From Bacteroidales bacterium (GTDB lineage Bacteria; Bacteroidota; Bacteroidia; Bacteroidales; UBA932), in assembly GCA_024401695.1 (NCBI GenBank), contig JAKSKN010000001.1, positions 434,001-498,000 of the forward strand: 64,000 nt of DNA, given 5' to 3'. The position numbers and the translations under genes are program-made. The stretch's first letter is position 1. Each line of letters opens with the position of its first letter. Below the pieces are notes generated by a model. The model was not told the DNA's origin. It ran no database searches and was given only the letters and a program-made list of their open reading frames with translations. Shown here piece after piece: positions 9,139-17,776 of the stretch.

Positions 9139-10807
9139 GATGTACGACGGCAAGCCATATTTATCCGTCAACAAAGCAATCGAGAAAAGTCTCAAGGAGA
9201 ACTGGGACCGTGCCGCACTGTCAAATTACAAGGGCGACACCTACTCGTACGGTGAGCTTGCCACCAAGATCAAGAAAATCCACATCGGATTCGAAAAATG
9301 CGGCATAAAAAAGGGTGACAAGGTTGCCTTATGCTCCCGCAACCAAGCCAATTGGGCGATATGCTATCTGGCGACCATCACCTATGGCGCGGTCATCGTC
9401 CCTATCCTGCACGAATTCAAGGCAGAAAACATAAACTACCTTGTAAGCCACTCTGAGTCCAGGGTCCTGTTCGTTGACGAGGCTACGTGGGAAGGTCTGA
9501 CGGAAACTGAAATACCGAAACTCGAGGCCGTTGTCACCCTCAACCAGTTCAACTGCATCTATGTCCGGGACAAGTCCGTTCTCGCTGCCAGGGAACGGCT
9601 TGATGACATCCTGGCCGAAGAATATCCGAACGGCTACGGGCCGGATGACATTCATTATTATGAAGACTCGCCCGAAGAGCTCGCACTGATCAGCTACACT
9701 TCCGGCACGTCAGGTTTTTCCAAGGGCGTAATGCTGCCGTACAGAGCACTGAGTGCCAACATACGCTTCGCCGGCGAGGATGCCGAGCCACAGATGAACT
9801 GCAAATGCGAGCTTGTCGCAATGCTTCCTACCGCCCATATGTACGGAATGCTTTTCGAGTTCCTGTTCCAGATCACCATCGGCACCCACATCCATTTCCT
9901 TACAAGGGTGCCCAGCCCGAAGATCATTCTCCAGGCTTTTTCCGAAATCCATCCGGACCTCATAATAGCTGTTCCACTCATAATCGAAAAGGTTTACAAA
10001 TCACAGATAAAGCCTATCGTTGACCGCAACAGCTCGTTCCTTAGCATCCCTATCCTCAACCAGTTCATTCTGAAAAAGATCCGCAACGGAATGATAGAAG
10101 CCTTCGGCGGCCGTTTCGAAGAGGTGATCCTCGGAGGCGCGGCCTTCAATCCAGAGGTCGAGGAATTCCTCCGCAAGATTCACTTCCCATTCACCGTCGG
10201 TTACGGAATGACCGAATGCGGCCCTATCATCACCTATGAAAAATGGTGGAGCACCCGCCAGGGGTCCTGTGGCCGCAAGGTCAAGTTCTGCGACATCAGG
10301 ATCGACTCTTCAGATCCGGTCAGCATCCCGGGAGAGGTGCAGGTCAAAGGCGACAACGTCTTCCTCGGCTACTACAAGAACGAAAAAGCGACCGCCGAAT
10401 CCTTCACCGAGGACGGCTGGTTCAAGACCGGCGATATGGGTGTGATAGACGAAGACGGATACCTTTATCTCAGGGGACGTTCAAAGTGTATGATTCTCGG
10501 TCCTTCCGGCCAGAACATTTATCCGGAGGAACTCGAAGCTGTCATAAACAATGTCACCTACGTGGTAGAATCGCTTGTCATCGAGGATAACGGCGGTCTC
10601 ACCGCACTCATTTACCCGGATTACCACCAGGGAGAGATTGACGGCCTCAAGAGAGCGGAGCTTGAGAGCCGCATTACAGACTGTCTGCCCGAGATCAACG
10701 GACACCTTCCGTCATATGCCCAGATACGCAAGATCGAGTTTATGCCGGAAGACTTCGAGCGCACCCCGAAAAGAAGCATCAAACGTTATCTATATCAGCG
10801 TAACTAA
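9125..10807 (+). CDS. AMP-dependent acyl-CoA/long-chain fatty acid ligase
   Basis: A 560-residue ANL-superfamily enzyme that activates a carboxylate as acyl-AMP and transfers it to CoA. Visible motifs are the P-loop SYTSGTSGFSKGVMLPY (A3), GYGMTECGP (A5), WFKTGDMG (A7), LRGRSKCMI (hinge) and the catalytic Lys region KRSIKRYLY at the C-terminus. The long-chain acyl-CoA synthetase (FadD) subclass is most likely from length and motif style; the substrate is inferred. The start is ATG 9125, or ATG 9140 just after the upstream stop. Its stop overlaps the dCMP deaminase start (TAATG). Confidence 0.87.
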   Translation: MTPYKMYDGKPYLSVNKAIEKSLKENWDRAALSNYKGDTYSYGELATKIKKIHIGFEKCGIKKGDKVALCSRNQANWAICYLATITYGAVIVPILHEFKAENINYLVSHSESRVLFVDEATWEGLTETEIPKLEAVVTLNQFNCIYVRDKSVLAARERLDDILAEEYPNGYGPDDIHYYEDSPEELALISYTSGTSGFSKGVMLPYRALSANIRFAGEDAEPQMNCKCELVAMLPTAHMYGMLFEFLFQITIGTHIHFLTRVPSPKIILQAFSEIHPDLIIAVPLIIEKVYKSQIKPIVDRNSSFLSIPILNQFILKKIRNGMIEAFGGRFEEVILGGAAFNPEVEEFLRKIHFPFTVGYGMTECGPIITYEKWWSTRQGSCGRKVKFCDIRIDSSDPVSIPGEVQVKGDNVFLGYYKNEKATAESFTEDGWFKTGDMGVIDEDGYLYLRGRSKCMILGPSGQNIYPEELEAVINNVTYVVESLVIEDNGGLTALIYPDYHQGEIDGLKRAELESRITDCLPEINGHLPSYAQIRKIEFMPEDFERTPKRSIKRYLYQRN

Positions 10808-11211
10808 TGGAAAAATTCGACGGAAGATATATCGAGATGGCTGCCGTATGGGCCAAGAACTCATACTGCAAGCGCCGTCAGGTGGGCGCGCTGCTCGTCA
10901 AGGACAGAATGATCATCTCCGATGGATATAACGGAACCCCATCCGGTTTCGAGAATGTCTGCGAGGACGAAAACGGCGTCACCAAGGCCTATGTCCTGCA
11001 CGCAGAGGCAAATGCAATATCCAAAGTCGCCCAATCAGGCAACAGCTCAAAGGGGGCGACCCTGTACGTCACCGCTTCTCCTTGCATCGAGTGCGCCAAG
11101 CTTATCATCCAGGCCGGAATCAAACGCGTGGTTTACCGTGACGAGTATCGCCTGACCGACGGCGTTGACCTCCTCCGCCGGGCCGGCATTGAAGTAGAAA
11201 AAATTGACTGA
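10807..11211 (+). CDS. Deoxycytidylate (dCMP) deaminase family protein
   Basis: A 134-residue zinc-dependent deaminase converting dCMP to dUMP for dTTP synthesis. The zinc site is visible as HAEANAI (His ligand and catalytic Glu) and SPCIECAK (two Cys ligands), as in the ComEB/DCTD family. The RRQVGALLVKDRMIISDGYNGTP segment is typical of dCMP deaminases. It overlaps its neighbours by one base on each side, so it is translationally coupled. Adjacency to an S41 protease is common in Bacteroidales. Confidence 0.92.
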   Translation: MEKFDGRYIEMAAVWAKNSYCKRRQVGALLVKDRMIISDGYNGTPSGFENVCEDENGVTKAYVLHAEANAISKVAQSGNSSKGATLYVTASPCIECAKLIIQAGIKRVVYRDEYRLTDGVDLLRRAGIEVEKID

Positions 11212-12746
11212 TGAAAATTAACATCAAAGAAGGAATCATCATTGCCCTCCTGGGCATCGCCATAGGCGTCTGCAGCGTACTTACGGTCCAGGCCATCCAA
11301 GGCAACAGGCGCCGTCTGAAAGCCGAATACAGCGATTGGCGCAAGCTTAACCTCATCCTCCAGAGCATCGACGAGAACTATGTCGATACAGTTGACAGGC
11401 AGAAGGTCTCGGATGCCGCGACGGCGGCAGCACTGGCAGCCCTGGACCCTCATTCCGTATATATGCCGCCACAGACCCTTAAAGACAGCGAAAGCGATCT
11501 TGCAGGCGAGTTCGAAGGCATCGGAATCCAGTTCAACGTTCCTAACGACACTGCCATTGTCATAGAAGTCATACCCGGCGGGCCGTCCGAGAAAATCGGG
11601 CTTTCAGCCGGAGACCGGCTCCTGAAGGTCGACGACAAGGTCATAGCCGGTGTCAAATTCCCGCAGGACAGCATGGTGCGCCGCATGAAGGGCAAAGCCG
11701 GCACAAAAGTCACCGTGACGGTCAAGCGCGGCAGCGAAACCATTCCTTTTGAAATCACCAGAGGAAAGATTCCCCAGCATTCCGTGGACGCAGCCTTTAT
11801 GGTTGACGACTCCACCGGATATATCCGGCTCGCAAAGTTCGCCAGGACGACATACAACGAAGTGCTGGCCGCCTGCCTCGAGCTCAACGAGAAAGGTATG
11901 ACCAGGCTTGTCTTTGACATCCGCGAGAATTCCGGAGGCTTCTTCGACCAGTCGATCCTGCTGGCCAATCTCTTTCTGCCGAAAGGTGCCGAGATAGTTC
12001 ATATGGAAGGGCTTCACCGCAAGCGCGAAGAATTCCGTGCCGATGGCCACGGTCTGTTCCAGGACATCGGACTTGTCGTCCTCATCGACGAGAACAGCGC
12101 ATCCTCTTCAGAAATTTTTGCAGGAGCAATACAGGACAACGGCCGCGGACGCATTGTCGGACGGCGTTCGTTCGGCAAGGGTCTCGTGCAGGAGCCAGTA
12201 TATTTCACCGACGGGTCGGGTATCCGTCTGACAGTCGCCCGGTTCTACACTCCGAACGGTCGCTGCCTTCAGAAACCATATAGCGAAGACTACGATTACG
12301 AGGTCCTCAAACGATACAACGAAGGGGAGATGCTCGATGCCGACAGCATGAAAGTGGAGAAGGGCGGCATCATCCCGGATGTATTTGTCCCCATCGACAC
12401 GACCAAAGCTGGAAAATTTTATGTAAATTGCAACAGGAAAGCGACTGCAATGCGTTTCGCTTCCTCATATTTCGACAGCCACAGCTCTGAATTGTCATCC
12501 ATTGACGACTATGATGTACTGTTGAACTACCTCGACAGGTCCGGATTGGAAGCCGGGTTCCTTGCTTTTGCAAAGGCAAAGGACGGTCTGGTACCTGATG
12601 AGGGCGAATGGAATATAGAGAAAGTATATATGATGACTCAGATCAAGGCTCTGGTCGGGCGTTATTCCAAGTTGTCAGACAAGGCTTTCTATCATATCTA
12701 TCTGCAGATAGATGACACATATAAAAAGGCACTAAACTCATTTTGA
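11211..12746 (+). CDS. S41 family C-terminal processing peptidase (CtpA-like)
   Basis: A 511-residue periplasmic serine protease anchored by an N-terminal span (about residues 8-28). A PDZ domain (about 95-180, containing EVIPGGPSEKIGLSAGDRLL) precedes the S41 core. The catalytic Ser lies in DENSASSSEIFAGA and the Lys about 25 residues later in RRSFGKGLVQ. It cleaves C-terminal tails of exported proteins; the substrate is unknown. It starts on the stop of the deaminase gene and ends directly before the RsbW-like gene, so it sits mid-operon. Confidence 0.93.
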   Translation: MKINIKEGIIIALLGIAIGVCSVLTVQAIQGNRRRLKAEYSDWRKLNLILQSIDENYVDTVDRQKVSDAATAAALAALDPHSVYMPPQTLKDSESDLAGEFEGIGIQFNVPNDTAIVIEVIPGGPSEKIGLSAGDRLLKVDDKVIAGVKFPQDSMVRRMKGKAGTKVTVTVKRGSETIPFEITRGKIPQHSVDAAFMVDDSTGYIRLAKFARTTYNEVLAACLELNEKGMTRLVFDIRENSGGFFDQSILLANLFLPKGAEIVHMEGLHRKREEFRADGHGLFQDIGLVVLIDENSASSSEIFAGAIQDNGRGRIVGRRSFGKGLVQEPVYFTDGSGIRLTVARFYTPNGRCLQKPYSEDYDYEVLKRYNEGEMLDADSMKVEKGGIIPDVFVPIDTTKAGKFYVNCNRKATAMRFASSYFDSHSSELSSIDDYDVLLNYLDRSGLEAGFLAFAKAKDGLVPDEGEWNIEKVYMMTQIKALVGRYSKLSDKAFYHIYLQIDDTYKKALNSF

Positions 12747-13151
12747 ATGGAGATTCGTTTTGATCCAATCGCCAACAAGAGTGGCGAAATCATTGAAGCA
12801 CTGATGTCGTCTCCGGACATGCCGGACGACGAGGGCGTTCTCTTCAAAATCAGGCTTTGCATTGAAGAGGCCGTCGAAAACATTGTACACTATGCCTATT
12901 CACACGAAGATGGCTGGATTATCGCCAGCACTCAACGTCTTGGAGACAAAGTGGTGATTTCTCTTAGGGATGCCGGTATCCCGTTTGACCCGCTCGCGGT
13001 CCCGGACCCGGACATAACCCTTCCTGCTGAAGCCCGTCAGATCGGCGGACTCGGCATATTCCTGTGCAAGCAGATGATGGATTCCGTAAGGTACGAATAT
13101 ACCGACGGATGCAATGTATTCACAATGGAGAAAAAATTTAACAACGATTAA
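12747..13151 (+). CDS. RsbW/SpoIIAB-like anti-sigma serine kinase (HATPase)
   Basis: A 134-residue GHKL-fold ATPase. The N box is EEAVENIVHYAY, the G1 box DAGIPFDP and the G2 box IGGLGIFLCKQ. These match RsbW-type kinases, which bind a sigma factor or other target and phosphorylate a STAS antagonist. The STAS protein is encoded 2 bases downstream, giving a complete kinase/antagonist pair. No PP2C phosphatase or cognate sigma factor lies in the operon. It begins immediately after the S41 protease stop. Confidence 0.88.
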   Translation: MEIRFDPIANKSGEIIEALMSSPDMPDDEGVLFKIRLCIEEAVENIVHYAYSHEDGWIIASTQRLGDKVVISLRDAGIPFDPLAVPDPDITLPAEARQIGGLGIFLCKQMMDSVRYEYTDGCNVFTMEKKFNND

Positions 13152-13153
13152 TA

Positions 13154-13456
13154 ATGGACGTCAAAATCAACAAGGTCGACAACAAGTTCGACGTAATCCT
13201 CACCGGCCGGTTGGACACCACCAATGCCGATCAGTTTCAGAAGGATATAGAGATTCTTATGGAGGGTGAGAACCCGGACATCACACTTGACTGCAAAGAT
13301 ATGGAATACACTTCCAGCCAGGGCCTGCGAATGTTCCTCATGCTCCAGAAAAGCGTCAACGCACGCGGAGGCAAACTTGTCATGAAGGATATGAAGCCAC
13401 AGGTAAAGGAAGTATTTGACATCACAGGTTTCTCAAACATCATCAAGATAATCTGA
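13154..13456 (+). CDS. STAS-domain anti-sigma factor antagonist
   Basis: A 100-residue single STAS domain (RsbV/SpoIIAA family). LTGRLDTTNADQF is the typical first strand and helix, and DCKDMEYTSSQGLRMFL carries the candidate phosphorylatable serine before Gln-Gly-Leu. It is the expected partner of the RsbW-like kinase encoded just upstream. Its stop overlaps the start of the RelA-type gene by one base, so the partner switch and alarmone genes are probably translated together. Confidence 0.92.
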   Translation: MDVKINKVDNKFDVILTGRLDTTNADQFQKDIEILMEGENPDITLDCKDMEYTSSQGLRMFLMLQKSVNARGGKLVMKDMKPQVKEVFDITGFSNIIKII

Positions 13457-14559
13457 TGCCCGACGACAATTACGGTCTGGATCTCCATTGCTCTATGATA
13501 CTGGACGACTACCGCAGCAGCCTTGCGGTTTTCGAACAGATGAAGGGCATTGTTATGGAGGCTATCTCCAATTCGCTCAATGAGAACAACCTCGTTGTGA
13601 CGGCATTGGAATCGCGGGTCAAGACTGAATCCAGCCTTGCAGGCAAACTGGCCCTCAAAGGTCACAAATACCGCGAATTGTCCGACCTCACAGATATACT
13701 CGGAGTCAGGGTCATCACCTTCTACAGCGATGAAGTCGATAAGATTGCAGCGCTTATCCAGGAGAAATTCGATATAGACTGGGAAAACTCCGTTGACAAG
13801 CGCAAGCAGCACGCTCTGGAAAGCTTCGGCTATATGTCTCTTCACTACATATGCCGTATTCCGGAATCAATTTACAAAGACCCCGCACATCCGGAGGTCA
13901 ACACCTTCCGCTTCGAAGTCCAGATGCGTACTGCATTGCAGCACGTCTGGGCGAATATGTACCACGACACAGGCTACAAGTCAGGCTTCGAAATCCCTCA
14001 CGAGCATCTCCGCAGCCTCAACCGTCTGGCCGGAGTCCTCGAGCTCGCCGATGACGAATTCAGCCGCATCCGCATCCAGATCAACGACTATCGCCGCAAG
14101 GTCCAGGCCCTGGTCAAAGACAACGATTTCGATGACGTACCTTTGAACGGTGACACATTCAAGAGTTATCTTGACCTCAACCCGTTCTCCACACTGAACA
14201 AAAAGATTGCCGCCATCAACCAGGCTGAAATTCAGGAACTTAACCTGATGTTCTTCCTGGAGCCGTTGAAAAAGCTTGGCTTTACGACACTCGGAGAGGT
14301 CGAGAGGATGAAAGCCGAATGCTCTGAATATGCATACAAACTTGCAGTTCATCAGATAGGAAAAACCGACCTTGACATCGTTTCCTCTGCCATAGGGTTG
14401 CAGAATCTGTGCATAACATACATAATCAAGCACGAAGGCAGCATCAAGGAACTTGCCTATTTCTTTGACACTCTCAACGGCCCGTCAGATTACAACAGGC
14501 AGCAGGCGGAAAGAATTTATCAACAGGTCAACAAGTTAAGGCTACAAAGCATCAAATAG
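13456..14559 (+). CDS. RelA/SpoT-type alarmone (ppGpp) synthetase protein
   Basis: A 367-residue protein with a nucleotidyl-transferase synthetase domain at about residues 15-215. Visible signatures are RVKTESSLAGKL, LTDILGVRVITFY, FGYMSLHYI (YQSLH equivalent) and EVQMRTALQHVWANMYHDTGYKS. This resembles stand-alone synthetases (SAS), which transfer pyrophosphate from ATP to GDP/GTP; some members instead modify tRNA. It has no HD domain and no TGS/ACT regulatory region. Residues 215-367 form a mostly helical tail I do not recognise. The start ATG 13456 overlaps the STAS stop. An HD hydrolase gene follows 3 bases after the stop. Confidence 0.85.
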   Translation: MPDDNYGLDLHCSMILDDYRSSLAVFEQMKGIVMEAISNSLNENNLVVTALESRVKTESSLAGKLALKGHKYRELSDLTDILGVRVITFYSDEVDKIAALIQEKFDIDWENSVDKRKQHALESFGYMSLHYICRIPESIYKDPAHPEVNTFRFEVQMRTALQHVWANMYHDTGYKSGFEIPHEHLRSLNRLAGVLELADDEFSRIRIQINDYRRKVQALVKDNDFDDVPLNGDTFKSYLDLNPFSTLNKKIAAINQAEIQELNLMFFLEPLKKLGFTTLGEVERMKAECSEYAYKLAVHQIGKTDLDIVSSAIGLQNLCITYIIKHEGSIKELAYFFDTLNGPSDYNRQQAERIYQQVNKLRLQSIK

Positions 14560-14562
14560 ACT

Positions 14563-15138
14563 ATGGGCAACAAATTCATCGACACCACATTCCTCGACAA
14601 GGCAATTGAATTCGCGGTCAAGGCCCACGCCAATTCCGAACGCCGCGGCAAAGGCTTTCCATATATCGTTCATCCACTCGAAGCGATGTCCATCGTCGCG
14701 TCAATGACACCGGACCAGGAATTGCTTGCCGCAGCCGCGCTTCACGACACGGTAGAAGACACCGGTGTGAGCATCGACGACATCCGCAGCGAATTCGGCG
14801 ACCGCGTCGCCGATATTGTCAAGGCCGAATCCGACGTCTTCACGGAAGGTCTCTCCGAAGAGGCCAGCTGGCACGACAGGAAGAAGGCTGCCATAGACCG
14901 TCTGGCCGCAGCCCCTCTTGAGGCCAAGATGGTAGCGATGGGTGACAAGCTTTCCAATATGCGCGCAATCTGGCGCGACTATCAGGAGAAAGGCGACGAG
15001 CTCTGGAAGATCTTCCACGCCAAGGACAAATCGGACCACGAATGGCATTATCGCGGCCTTGCCGCCAGCCTTTCCGAGCTTTCGGACAGCTTTGCCTACA
15101 AGGAGTTCCTGTCGCTGATCAACGACGTCTTCAAATAA
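14563..15138 (+). CDS. SpoT/MESH1-like HD-domain alarmone hydrolase
   Basis: A 191-residue single-domain HD phosphohydrolase. PYIVHPLEAMSIVA supplies the first His, ALHDTVEDTGV the HD pair, EFGDRVADIV the conserved second helix, and GDKLSNMRAIW the distal Asp. This is the arrangement of SpoT/MESH1 hydrolases, which remove pyrophosphate from (p)ppGpp. It is encoded 3 bases after a separate synthetase, giving a two-gene version of a bifunctional Rel protein. Metal ligands look intact, so activity is likely. It is the last gene of the operon; palindromic repeat copy C follows 12 bases later and may terminate it. Confidence 0.87.
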   Translation: MGNKFIDTTFLDKAIEFAVKAHANSERRGKGFPYIVHPLEAMSIVASMTPDQELLAAAALHDTVEDTGVSIDDIRSEFGDRVADIVKAESDVFTEGLSEEASWHDRKKAAIDRLAAAPLEAKMVAMGDKLSNMRAIWRDYQEKGDELWKIFHAKDKSDHEWHYRGLAASLSELSDSFAYKEFLSLINDVFK

Positions 15139-15150
15139 GTTCGTCGTCAC

Positions 15151-15257
15151 GTTCTGAGCGAATTGCTGTATGACAATGATTTATGCGATATGACCCATCT
15201 GCTTTTCAGATGGGTCATATCGCATAATTACCACAGTATCAATTATTAGTACAGAAC
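15151..15257 (+). repeat. Palindromic intergenic element, copy C (diverged)
   Basis: This is 107 bases long, starting GTTCTGAGC and ending CAGAAC, in the same order and length as copies A and B. The core is a perfect 20-bp stem (15181-15200 with 15208-15227) and a 7-base loop. The stem sequence differs from A/B (ATATGACCCATCT against AAATGACCCC) but pairing is kept on both sides. It sits between convergent genes (HD hydrolase and BspA-like protein) and probably acts as a terminator for both. Confidence 0.75.
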
Positions 15258-15298
15258 ACTTTGCTGCGGCAAGCGCAAAGTGTTCTGCTATGCGGGCA

Positions 15299-17584
15299 TC
15301 ATTCGGCCGGTGTATATAAACCGGTTACTTCTGCATATTTGCCGGTCTTGCCATCGAAGAAAATGCTTGTCAGTTTTCCTCCTGTCATATAGAAGACAAT
15401 TTCTTCATCGTCTGGAGTTATCAGGAGATAGCTGTTGGCACTCATCTTCAATGCATTCTCGGTCAATCCCAAGCCGGCGGCAATGGAGCCGGAAGAGAAA
15501 GCAAGGAAGGTCTGATAGATAAAGCATTTATTGCCCTCAGGAGAAGTCCAGGCGTCAGACTCTGCTGTCGGGAAGCCGCCGGTAAACGTTGCAAGAATCT
15601 CTGAGACAGGCTTGGCCTCAATCCACTTCGCATAGAGCGTCATATCTCCGGATACCGTGTCTGTGTCAAAATCCCAGGAATTTGTGCATCCGGCTTCCTT
15701 GTACCATCCCGCGAATACATAACCTTCGGTCGTCGGATCGGGAGACGGCTTCGTAACCTTCTTGCCGGGACTTACTGACCGGGACGCCGGTACCGTGCCG
15801 CTCTGGCCATTCAAATTGAATGAAACAGTGTACGCGCCTGCCAAAGTGAATGTCTTTCCTTTTGGCGGTGCGACTGAAATTTCGCTGGTACTGCCGTACC
15901 ATAAGGACTCCTCGTTATCCAAATCTCCTGTCTTGGCAGGAATCGTTACTTTAAATTCTTTCGGCGGATTTGACACGGCAAATGCACTAGTCATATTCGT
16001 AATTTTCATTAAATTCCATCCGGACAAGTCAAGCACGAATTCGACTGTATTTTTTTTGCCATAGGAGAAAAAAATCTGGTTTATGCTTGTCACATTGCCG
16101 GTGTTCCACTGACTAACATCCGGGACAGCGTTAAGGGCATCAGATTTAGAGCCGTAACCACCAAACATACGTTTCATATTTGTCACATTGCCGGTATTCC
16201 ACTTGCTTACATCAGGGACAGCGTTAAGGACAGTTGATGTACTGCCGTATGAGTAGAATATCTCTTGCATAGTCGTCACATTGCCGGTATCCCACTTGCT
16301 TACATCCGGAACAGCATTGAGGACCGTTGAATTTTTGCCATAGGAGTCAAAAATCTGGTCTATGCTTGTCACATTGCCGGTATCCCACTTGCTTACATCA
16401 GGAACCTTATTAAGTTCGGTTGAACTATAGCCATAATAATAAAACAAGTCTTCCATATCCGTCACATTGCCGGTATCCCACTTGCTTACATCAGGAACGA
16501 CATTGAGGGCCTTTGAATTTTTGCCGAAACTATAGAACATACGGTTCATATCCGTCACGTTCGATACGTCAAGATATTGCGCTCCTGTGATGCTGGTAGC
16601 TTCTTCCAGATTGTAGAACATATACGCCGTGCTTGTCAAGCCAGAATACCCTGCAACGGAAGCATCTATTACTACGCTCTTGACATCGCGGGATCTTCCG
16701 TTATACCCCCACGTATAAGACTTACCTTTTGTTATGTCAAAGAGATAATTAGTTGTACCATTTTCGTAAACAGTAAGGCCGTCCCCACTATGGTCAAGAT
16801 CGTCATAGTAGAATGTCAGGGTATTAGCATCGGCATTTGTGTCGTAAACAGCCTTTAAGGTTAATCTTTTATTCCAGTCAAATGAATCAAACGTCACCGG
16901 AAGAATGTCCTTGGCGGCGAGGGCGATAGCACTCGTTCTGGTTCTTTTCGCAATTTTGTTATCGGTGCAGAAGGTGACGCTGAGCGCGGCTGCCTCGCTT
17001 GCCGGACGGACGGCTACATAGAAGTCCTCGCCGGCATCTGTCAGAGTCACACCGCCTCCACCACAATCGAGGTCGTAGCTGTTCGCACCATAGGTAACGT
17101 TTACCGACTTGATAATCTCTGAATTGGATGACTTTGCAGTAATCTTCACCACGGCGTAAGGACTGCTGAAATGAAAGGTCGTGCCGCTGGTAGAAGGCGC
17201 AGAGAGAGGACAGTTGGCTCCGGCAGCACCGTAAACTTGTTTGCTGATATCGCCATAGGTGGCTGTATAAGGGCCTAAAACGACGGCAGTCTGTCCTTCC
17301 TTAAGGGTGAACGTCGTGGTTGCTTCGGAAGAAGCGGCCACATAGACTGCGGAGTTTTTCATCAAGTCTGTAACCGTTATCTCGTCTCCGGCGACCCAGG
17401 TGACTTTTCCATCAGCGGCAATGGCAGACTTGGTAGGCTGCTCTATCGTCGCTGTGAACTCGGTGATGCCAGTTGCGGTGATCGGGGTTTCGGTAGTCGG
17501 GGTTTCAATGAGCTGTTCCTTCTGGCAGGAAGCAAGTATTGTAAGCGCAACAAGCGCTGAAGAAAATAGAATTATCTTTTTCAT
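15299..17584 (-). CDS. BspA-like (DUF285) repeat surface lipoprotein
   Basis: A 761-residue protein. Its lipoprotein signal (ILASCQK) is followed by a fimbrillin-like N-terminal region with DGKVTWVAGDEITV (about residues 25-260). About six DUF285 repeats follow, each 31 residues (DVSKWDTGNVT...), then an InlB/Listeria-Bacteroides repeat (VFAGWYKEAGCTNSWDF) and a C-terminal domain. BspA-type proteins are surface adhesins. ATG 17584 is chosen over the upstream in-frame ATG because an AGGAGG lies 8 bases before it and it begins the signal peptide. It follows a 56-residue protein gene by 21 bases. The 93-bp DNA repeats may vary in number. Confidence 0.85.
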   Translation of the reverse strand: MKKIILFSSALVALTILASCQKEQLIETPTTETPITATGITEFTATIEQPTKSAIAADGKVTWVAGDEITVTDLMKNSAVYVAASSEATTTFTLKEGQTAVVLGPYTATYGDISKQVYGAAGANCPLSAPSTSGTTFHFSSPYAVVKITAKSSNSEIIKSVNVTYGANSYDLDCGGGGVTLTDAGEDFYVAVRPASEAAALSVTFCTDNKIAKRTRTSAIALAAKDILPVTFDSFDWNKRLTLKAVYDTNADANTLTFYYDDLDHSGDGLTVYENGTTNYLFDITKGKSYTWGYNGRSRDVKSVVIDASVAGYSGLTSTAYMFYNLEEATSITGAQYLDVSNVTDMNRMFYSFGKNSKALNVVPDVSKWDTGNVTDMEDLFYYYGYSSTELNKVPDVSKWDTGNVTSIDQIFDSYGKNSTVLNAVPDVSKWDTGNVTTMQEIFYSYGSTSTVLNAVPDVSKWNTGNVTNMKRMFGGYGSKSDALNAVPDVSQWNTGNVTSINQIFFSYGKKNTVEFVLDLSGWNLMKITNMTSAFAVSNPPKEFKVTIPAKTGDLDNEESLWYGSTSEISVAPPKGKTFTLAGAYTVSFNLNGQSGTVPASRSVSPGKKVTKPSPDPTTEGYVFAGWYKEAGCTNSWDFDTDTVSGDMTLYAKWIEAKPVSEILATFTGGFPTAESDAWTSPEGNKCFIYQTFLAFSSGSIAAGLGLTENALKMSANSYLLITPDDEEIVFYMTGGKLTSIFFDGKTGKYAEVTGLYTPAE

Positions 17585-17605
17585 TGTCTTTTCCTCCTGA
17601 GTCAA

Positions 17606-17776
17606 TTACCAGTTGCTTGAATCATCGAAAAGCATATTGAAGTCATCAATGCCGTCACTTTTGGTTCCGCCACTCCCGCAGAGTACCCTCTGCGCGGCGA
17701 TTTCCACAACTTTCACATCAGGTGAAGCGTAGGGGGTCCGGGCAAGGCCCCTGTCGATAAATTCGTAGTTTGTCAT
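17606..17776 (-). CDS. Small 56-residue protein upstream of surface lipoprotein
   Basis: This resembles short Bacteroidales proteins that start MxxYExxxxxxxxYxxPxxxVVEI, carry a VLCGSGG motif, and end in an acidic aromatic tail (DDSSNW). Such proteins lie upstream of surface-protein genes and have no assigned function. There is no signal peptide. ATG 17776 is preferred to the upstream extension because the family-like sequence starts there (MTNYEFIDRGL). It is likely in one transcript with the BspA-like gene. Confidence 0.6.
   Translation of the reverse strand: MTNYEFIDRGLARTPYASPDVKVVEIAAQRVLCGSGGTKSDGIDDFNMLFDDSSNW

Noticed and set aside
15490..16580. Regular 93-bp repeats that might suggest a CRISPR array
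   Set aside because: The repeats are in frame inside a coding sequence, encode DUF285 units, lack short conserved repeats with unique spacers, and no cas genes are present.
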